DNA of 64,000 nucleotides. Origin: Litsea cubeba. Its lineage: Eukaryota; Streptophyta; Magnoliopsida; Laurales; Lauraceae. The notes under the pieces are model-generated. The model worked only from the letters and a program-made list of their open reading frames with translations. It did no database searches and had not been told where the DNA came from. This document shows, piece after piece, positions 57,331 to 64,000 of this stretch (position 1 is the first letter of the stretch; every line of letters begins with the position of its first letter). The DNA lies in the NCBI GenBank assembly GCA_012931725.1, contig CM022953.1:62183419-62247418 (forward strand). The letters run 5' to 3'. The position numbers were made by a program, and so were the translations under genes.

Positions 57331-58770
57331 ATAGTCCTAAGTAACATGTTGAATATACGGTCATTATGCTTCCCTTATAGCTGGTTAAGTTTGTGTATTC
57401 CATTCTCAGCATGCTACAAATTTCTTTTATTTTCTTATGTTCTTCCCCCCTAGTAAAATGTTTAATTGGTATCGCGCCACTACTTATAAAAGTGGTTACT
57501 ATGTCCCCACTTGTCACTTCTTCTCTACGTTGTCAGCCACTATATGCTTGGTCCTCATGAACAAATTGTCATGAGGCAATATGCATTATTGCTTTTCCTC
57601 ACAGTACTTCCTTAAGGAGAACCATGTTGAAGCCATATCTCGAGTATTAACTGAAATCAAATTATTGGAGAGAGTGAGGAAATTATAACTGCAATTCTGA
57701 GGAAATTAACTCCAGTAGAATTATGAGGAAAGTAACCATGTATCTTACAACTGCCTGTAGCTTTGATGATGAGTATCCGGTTGGGTGACATGGTATCCAG
57801 TAGAATGATTTCCTCATAATTTCCTGCATAAAGACATGGTTAACCCCAGTAGAATGATTGCCGTTGTAAACAAAGAGAATAGTAAATTAGTAACCTTTCT
57901 TTCCTCTTGCCTGATGAACAAATAATGAGCAAACGTAGGAGCTTTACTCAAACCCCATGGATAAAACCTTTTCAAATTCTGACTAGGCCCATGGGGATTG
58001 TTTTCCCATAGGTCACCTTTAGTTGACTGAGCCTGTGATAGATATTTGGAATCAAGAATCTGGGACATAGTTGACTGACTCCATGATGCTCCACATCTAA
58101 CTGCTGAAGACTCCATCCATTAATGCAGTGGGATAAAGGATAACTTTTTTAAAGTTAAGTTTCTTAATTGGAGCAATGTATACAAATAGGCAACAACAGA
58201 CATTGAGTGAATCCTTTGGCAACAAGCCAAGTGATCCATTTGCACTTTTGTTTCACTGTGAGAACCCTTTTACTGTTCTTACAATTGCTTCCTCAAATGG
58301 AGGGACCAACTCATAAGCTTCATTCTTCTCTTGGGCTTGTTTTTACTCTTCTTTCGCATCTTCCACTCCAGGCATGAGATAGCTTTGGTTACACATTAAA
58401 TTATGTGAGAGGAAGACGTATCATCAATGAAGTCTTCGTACTGAGAACTGAGAAGATAATGTATTGTAAGCACTGAATCACCAAAGCCAGGTGATCAATG
58501 CATTTTCAGTTTATTTTCTTCATGGCAGTTTGAATATCATTACTGGTGTTAGGAATCAGCGGAATGCCACTAGCACCAGCAGAGTTGCATGAAATAGAGA
58601 TTAGGAGATATGGATTACCTTCGGAATCCTAGTCAGATGACTGATTGATGGTAGAAAGCCCTTTGGCCTGTCTTCTGGTATACACTTGATTGTTTTCAGG
58701 ACAAGTCAAAATGTTAATCCCAAAATTACACAAATCATCATCCTGATGAACAATAGGATGAACTATAACT
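57330..58770 (-). pseudogene. Ty1/copia pol relic (RT to RNase H end)
   Basis: Minus-strand motifs in coding order: EAYELVPPFEEAIVRTVKGF near 58320-58260 (for the usual E-W-E-L-V-P-P lead-in); ANGSL / LLPKDSLNV (for the K-A-R-L-V-A-K-G region); FSSLDVEHHGVSQ (for Q-L-D-V-x-N-A-F); PMGLVRI; then SSYVCSLFVHQ and ARGKKG in the late RT. Near 57520-57360 EEVTSGDIVTTFISSGAIPI resembles the copia RNase H tail. Many stops; inactive. Confidence 0.62.
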
Positions 58771-58879
58771 TATTCTCTTTCCAGGTCACCCTTGAAGGAC
58801 AGTAAGAACACTGAAGAAGATCCCACCATAGATTAAAATAGAAAAATGTTCAAAGAAACAAGCATCCATTGGTCTGAAG

Positions 58880-59084
58880 CATGTTTTAAAAAATCGGCCT
58901 AGTCCGAGTTGACTCGGACTCAGCACATACCGAGTCGGGTTGCATGGGACTCGGCCATGAGACTTGGCCGAGTCCCACGCGTCTAGGACTCGGCCATCCA
59001 ACTGAAGTTGGGACTCGGCCTAGCGAGTCGACTCGGACTCGGCCATGAATGAGTCGGGTCCCGAGTCCGGTGTTTTAAACCTTG
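58880..59084. mobile_element. CGG-rich hAT MITE
   Basis: A 205-bp element full of GACTCGG/CCGAGTC repeats. Ends CATGTTTTAAAAAATCGG and CCGGTGTTTTAAACCTTG are inverted repeats. An 8-bp target duplication, GTCTGAAG (58872-58879) / GTCTAAAG (59085-59092), has one mismatch. Confidence 0.75.
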
Positions 59085-59092
59085 GTCTAAAG

Positions 59093-59695
59093 TGATGGGT
59101 GACATAGCTGGGGAAGAAAAAACAGTACAACCATAGGAATATAGGATAATGTTTTTTTAATTTTTAATTTTTTATTATTTTTATCGGTAAACAGCCATAG
59201 GATAATGTTACTAGTGGGAAAACACTCATGAGCAAGACAAATAAATGCATTTACCCACATAAAGAGAGAGTTAAACTGAAATGTATTGAGACCAAGAGGA
59301 GCACAAACAAAGAAATGATTACAGGGAGGGTGAGATAAAAAATAGCTGGTCTATAAAGTTCATTTTTACATGTGGTCTTTAGCATTGAAAAGTAACCACT
59401 AGAAAAGAATATTTTCTTAGGACTAAGCGTACAATTGCAATAGTGTAATTTTTTTTTTTTTTGTTGTTGGTGTGTGTGTGTGTGGGGGGGAGGTGGAGCG
59501 AGAGGTTTGTTTTCCTAAAGGAAGCAACATTAGGGCTCTATGCTGGTATCCTCTTTCTTGTCTGTGGCTTTCTTTTGTACTTTCATGTTCATGTAATGGT
59601 TCTTTGATTAAGGACTATGATAGCTGTAGTTAAGGGTAATTATAATATTGCTAGTTTATTTTTATGTACTTAGTTATTTCTGTTGTTTTGGTTTC
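59093..59695. other. Intergenic DNA
   Basis: T-run and GT/G-rich tract near 59450-59500; no gene recognised. Confidence 0.4.
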
Positions 59696-60490
59696 CAATA
59701 AAAAGGGTGTATTTCCTAATCTCTGTAAACTCTATATGTTTATACTTTCTTATAGCTTACATTACACCTAAAAAGGAAAAAAAATGAAGAATTTTGAATA
59801 ATAGTTTTAATTGTTTTCTTGTAGCTTTTCCTTCCTACCTTTTTTTACATGATTATAGTTGTGCTTGACTATGAGGTCTGTTCTTGTTTTAAGGGAAGCA
59901 CTCCATCGGACTTGTTCTGCTTTTATTGCCTGCTCTCCAGACAATTCGAAATGAAAAAACCTTAATACTTTCTGCAATATGGAGAATTTCAATTCAATGA
60001 GGTAATGATTTCACTTTTTCTTTCCAGTGTTAGGTTGCACTGTTATTGCATGCATTTGTTCTTACAAGTCCAATAAAAAAGGGGTGCCTTTCCTAATCTC
60101 TGTTAACTCTGTAGGTTTATACTTTCTTATTCATCAATCAAGCAGCTTACATTACATAAAAAAGGACAAAAACATTGAAGAATTTTGAATAATAGTTTTG
60201 ATTGTTTTCTTCTAGCTTTTCCTTCCTACATTTTTTTTACATGATTATACTTGTGTAGAATGATGAGCTCATTGTTACATTCATGTATGCTTGACTATGA
60301 GGTTTGTTCTTGTTTTAGGAGAAGCGCTCCATTGAACTCACACTTTGTGCTGTTACTGCCGGCTCTCCAGACAAGTCAGAAAAAAAAACCCCTTAGACAT
60401 TCTGCAATATAGAGGATTTCAATTCAATGAGGTAATTGTTTCACTTTTTCTTTCCAAGTGTTAAGTTGCACTGTTATTGCATTTGTTCTC
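59696..60490. repeat. Tandem duplication of roughly 375-400 bp
   Basis: Two similar copies (59696-60068 and 60069-60490) share CTAATCTCTGTAAACTCT, GAAGAATTTTGAATAATAGT, TTTTCCTTCCTACCTTT, TGACTATGAGGTCTGTTCTT, GCTCTCCAGACAA and AGAATTTCAATTCAATGAGG. The second carries a TGTGTAGAATGATGAGCTCA insertion. Not coding as far as can be seen. Confidence 0.85.
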
Positions 60491-62094
60491 ATTGCCCTTG
60501 TGTCTTGTCATTGTAAAGAAATAGGAGTAATGGTTGGGGGGGGGGGGGGGGGGGATTATTTCTTAATTATGCTGTTGTTCAATTCATTGAGAAGGTTTTC
60601 CTTTCCTTGCAATTAATAGAAACGTGGCTCTTTCCTTTGTATCTGTATAACATTGCGGTAATTACTCATGAATCATCTCTCTTAAACTTGGTTTTAACTT
60701 TTAACCCATAGTATTTGTTCTTCTGCTAGAATTGTTGGGTTGTCTTTGGTCTTGTTTTGATATTGAACTGGTACAATCCTAATCGCTTAAAAGTGCTGCA
60801 ACTCTAAAAAAAAGGGGAACTATTTTAACTTTCCAGAAAAATAGCAACTTGGATTTGTATAAAGGTTTGCAAATCCAAAAGGCTAATTTGTGTTCTTTTT
60901 TCTGCAATATATGGCAGCTAGATAGGGTTAGAAAACACCAAGAAAAGAAGGAAAAAATCAGCTGTAACCAGTACATCACAAAAGGTAAACCAACACTGCA
61001 ATCCCTATTTATATAACGAAAAATACATAGTTGGACCGAGTGTTTCCTTTTGTATATATATAATCATAACCCTAAGCTATCCAACTCAAATTATTAATTT
61101 AAAGAATCCTAATGCAACTTGCATCTAAAAAGAAACAAGGCATTAAAGGGAACCTATCCTAACGTAAATCTGTTTATGGATAGAGCTTTGCGCAGGAAAC
61201 AGATTGCATGCTGCGGGCCTGTTGGGCTGGATCTGAACTCTTTCTGCTGTTGGGCAGGACCTGACCTGTTTTGGGCCAAGTTTGTCCTGAATTGGTTGCT
61301 ACTGACAATCATTCAACTTCTAGGCCTGAAGCTTGTCAACATCTATCTTTGCTAATTCTACCTTGGTGATCCAAGTGCTTTCCAAATCTGTCTTTCCCAA
61401 CCAAATCTTTTTCGCTTAAGAGTTTATTATAGGTTTCCATTGGAAACCTTTATTTGCTCAAATATACCATCACTAGGTCATGCCTGATAAACTGTATTCC
61501 TATAATGCAAATCTGCACTTGCTTTGTACTTAGCATTACGTGCCTCAATCTTCAGTCAGATTTGCTCATGAAGGGCACGGATACGATCGGCTAAGGCTTC
61601 TGTATCATCAGCAGACCTGTTTTGCAAAGGCATGGATTCGTAGTGGCTGATATATCGGTCGTAGAGGCACACATCGCTTTGCTATTTTTAATTATTGCTG
61701 TTCATACTTGATGCGGAGTGGCCACTACGAGGTGGCAACAATCTCTCCTTTTCATGTGTTTTAACGCTTATTCTTGGAGAGAACTCTCACTACAACCCGC
61801 TGCTACTGTTCTAAGCTTAAAAACACTTCAATAATCCATAAGATCTTGCCGGATTGAAACTGATATGTATCAGAGTTCTCAATGGAACTTTTCTAGTTAT
61901 GTATATTTTCGATTTCTTCTTTTTTGTTTCTTTCACTCCTTTCATGGAATTCTTGGAAATAGATTATAACTTGTAGATCTATGTTTGCCATATATCAGCC
62001 CCCCCCCCCCCCCCCCATGTTTTGATTTTATTTTTAATTTTTAATTTTTTAGAATTTTTAGGTTTTATTTTTTTTAATAGAAGGGTGTTTTTTT
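60491..62094. other. Intergenic DNA with homopolymers
   Basis: Poly-G run at 60537-60554 and poly-C run at about 62000-62016. No gene recognised. A GC-richer patch near 61190-61290 repeats GGGC/TGTTGGGC words. Confidence 0.4.
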
Positions 62095-62880
62095 TCTCAA
62101 AGTTGGCCATCCAAAATGACTTGAAATTGCATTCTAAGCTGTAGGCTATGGCTCCCAGTTCCTTGAGATCAATCTCAACCTGTTTGATGTTTTCTTTTCA
62201 TTTTTTTTTTTAAATTTTGTATTTTTAAATTTTTTTAGATTTTAGAAACAAATATTTTTTTCCAAAGTTGGCCACCAAAAGACATCCCAATATATTCTAA
62301 TCGATACATCTATGCTTCCTATAGATGAATCCCAAATGGTTTGGGATTTTTTTGACTTTTTGTTATTTATTTTTTAATTTTTAGTGATTATTGAAAAATA
62401 TTAATGTTTTCCAAAGTGACTAACCAAATCACTTCCAAGTGGTAACTAAGTTGTAGATCTATTATTCCTATACATCAATCCCAAATCGTTTAGGATGTTT
62501 TAATTTTCTCATTATTTACTTCAGGATTATTGGGGATTTTTCAAAAAAAAAAAAAAAGGTTTTTAATTGGGCAACCAAATCACATTAGAACGGTTTCTAA
62601 GTTTTTTTTTTTTCAAATGCTTCACACAGATAAATCCAAAATGTTTAGGGTTTCTTATCCTTTGGTTTTGGAGAAATTTTAAAAATATATATTTTTTTAA
62701 GTGGGTAAACAAATTACCTCCAAATGGGAAGTTGCAGTTCTATGTTTCCCTTAGATCAATCCCAAAAGTTTATTTTATTTATTTATTTTTTTTTTTTGTG
62801 TTGTTTATCTTTTGATTTTTGGAATAAAAAAAAAGGTCTTTTCAAAGTGGGCGACCAAATCACTGCCAAATGGGTTCTAA
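62095..62880. repeat. Degenerate tandem repeats (about 133-165 bp), six copies
   Basis: Anchor AAAGTTGGCCACCAAA/GGGCAACCAAATCAC near 62099, 62264, 62413, 62566, 62699 and 62843. Each is followed by a YYCCAARTGG...AGATCWAT...ATCAATCCCAAA-like segment and a T-rich spacer. Confidence 0.75.
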
Positions 62881-62944
62881 CATGTAAATATATCATATTT
62901 GCTGGTATTCTGTTGTGCCAAAGTTCATCTAGGATCCTTATTTG

Positions 62945-64000
62945 ATAAGTTGTCAGAAGATGGTGTGTGATACAATCCTGCGAGGAGTCGCTGTCAGGCA
63001 GTTGATGGCAATCGGTTGAAAATTAAGTGTATCAATGTGGGAAGACTGCAAGTAGGGGCATTACAAGATTTGAGCTACACTTGGCGCATGTTGAAGGCAA
63101 TGTGGTAGCCTGTTTGAGCGTGCCAAAAGAAATTTTAGAAGCGATGAAAGATCTCTTCAATCAATGGAACAAAAGAAAGTAGGGATTCAAGAGAAGAGGC
63201 AATAACAAGTTAAAAATGCCCGGTTTGATGTCTTTTCTGATGATGGTGATAATGGACCATAGATGGCAGCATCATGACGAGATTCACTTATGATTTTTAA
63301 GTAAAAAACCATTGTTTGTATGGCACAATTTGAAACCACACGAACAGGAAGGCATTTTTGGTCGGGACTCGGGAGGCTTGTTTGGTGCAGGAGGCTTGTC
63401 TAAGGGTAAAAGCATGGTTGATGCAAGTAGAGATTATTTCTGCTTGTAGTGGTATAAAGACATCTAGCAGTGTAGCTGGTTCGGCTTATCCTCTAGTGCA
63501 TAAAGAGGAGACAGCTAAACGACCAAAAATCTCTTAAGATATTTAAGGGGCTTTTCAATCTTGCAAAAAAGAAATTAGCTCATGCAACAATGAAGTGGTT
63601 AATTCATTAAAACATACCTCGTGGAGCAATTACCTTTTCAAACTATACTAGATGTTGTGGCTGTTGGTCCTGGTATAATAGTACCGTCTGCTTGCGAAGT
63701 AGGCAGTATGAAGAGAAACAAACATGGGTGGCTACTTTCAAACTTGTATGGGAGGAGAGGCAGGGCACTATTATATGATGGATGAGCGAGTGGCACCAAA
63801 ACTTAGTTAATGATTTTTTTTTTTTTTTGGTATACTTCGCCATTGGGACCATCTTTGAAAAGTCCGTTGATGAATTTCATTAGAAACGGACTGTGAAATA
63901 CATTTTACCTTATGGATGAAGTTGTACCAAGTGTTGGTTAGGACAATATTGTACAAATTATTACAGATAATGGCATCAACTTTAAAGCAACAAGGATATA
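62945..64000 (+). pseudogene. hAT transposase (BED zinc finger plus DUF659), N-terminal half, truncated by window end
   Basis: The BED-type finger region reads QAVDGNRLKIKCIN, then in another frame GITRFELHLAHVEGNVVACL / SVPKEILEAMKDLFNQWN (63050-63180). The DUF659-like region follows: PRGAITFSNYTR, AVGPGIIVPSACEVGS (63660-63710), ALLYDGW, then EKSVDEFH, and near the end IVQIITDNGINFKA (63940-63985), the V-T-D-N-G-A-N-Y-K block. Frame changes and a poly-T interruption (63811-63828) show decay. The C-terminal dimerisation domain, if present, lies beyond the window. Confidence 0.85.

Overview
This is nuclear DNA from a flowering plant: split genes with GT-AG introns, plant gene families, and a dense, nested transposon landscape. 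The species cannot be fixed from the sequence. Only two host protein genes look intact. One is a DNA-3-methyladenine glycosylase I (TAG family) homologue on the minus strand (15.6-19.2 kb, four coding exons, 388 codons). The other is a FLX-like coiled-coil gene on the plus strand (41.5-50.1 kb, four coding exons, 307 codons). No tRNA, rRNA or CRISPR array was seen.

Layout. 1-14335: almost all of a Tat-lineage Ty3/gypsy LTR retrotransposon, entered inside its 5' LTR. It carries gag, protease, RT, RNase H, a second (archaeal-type) RNase H and integrase on the plus strand. After pol come a 79-bp tandem array, an antisense intron-containing extra ORF, and a 769-bp 3' LTR. A 3.6-kb TG...CA element sits inside the 79-bp array. 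15.6-19.4 kb: the TAG-family gene. 20.9-22.1 kb: head-to-tail Harbinger-like MITEs. 25.5-29.1 kb: a degraded long-LTR-like sequence holding a complete non-autonomous hAT with an 8-bp target duplication. 29.1-35.5 kb: a broken hAT 5' end, a Helitron Rep pseudogene (minus) and an alpha-tubulin gene fragment (plus). 35.8-41.5 kb: a hAT remnant, a duplicated copy of the FLX-like leader, a TRIM-type mini-retrotransposon (minus) and a fold-back MITE.

41.5-50.5 kb: the FLX-like gene. Its 6.8-kb third coding intron holds a LINE on the minus strand split by a hAT, a copia-type primer site, and a second LINE fragment on the plus strand. 51-64 kb: no host gene seen; a Harbinger-like MITE, a gypsy gag-protease relic with LTR remnants, a copia RT relic (minus), a CGG-rich hAT MITE, degenerate tandem repeats, and the N-terminal half of a BED/DUF659 hAT transposase pseudogene running off the right edge.

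The two host genes show no functional link. The rest is a stratified record of insertions. Best leads: the split 79-bp satellite-like array and spliced antisense ORF of the Tat element; the second FLX-like leader about 5 kb upstream of the coding start, which keeps a good splice donor where the proximal copy has a CT microsatellite; and an alpha-tubulin fragment beside a Helitron Rep pseudogene. I found no convincing wholly new system. Exon ends were read by eye from frame continuity and GT-AG rules.
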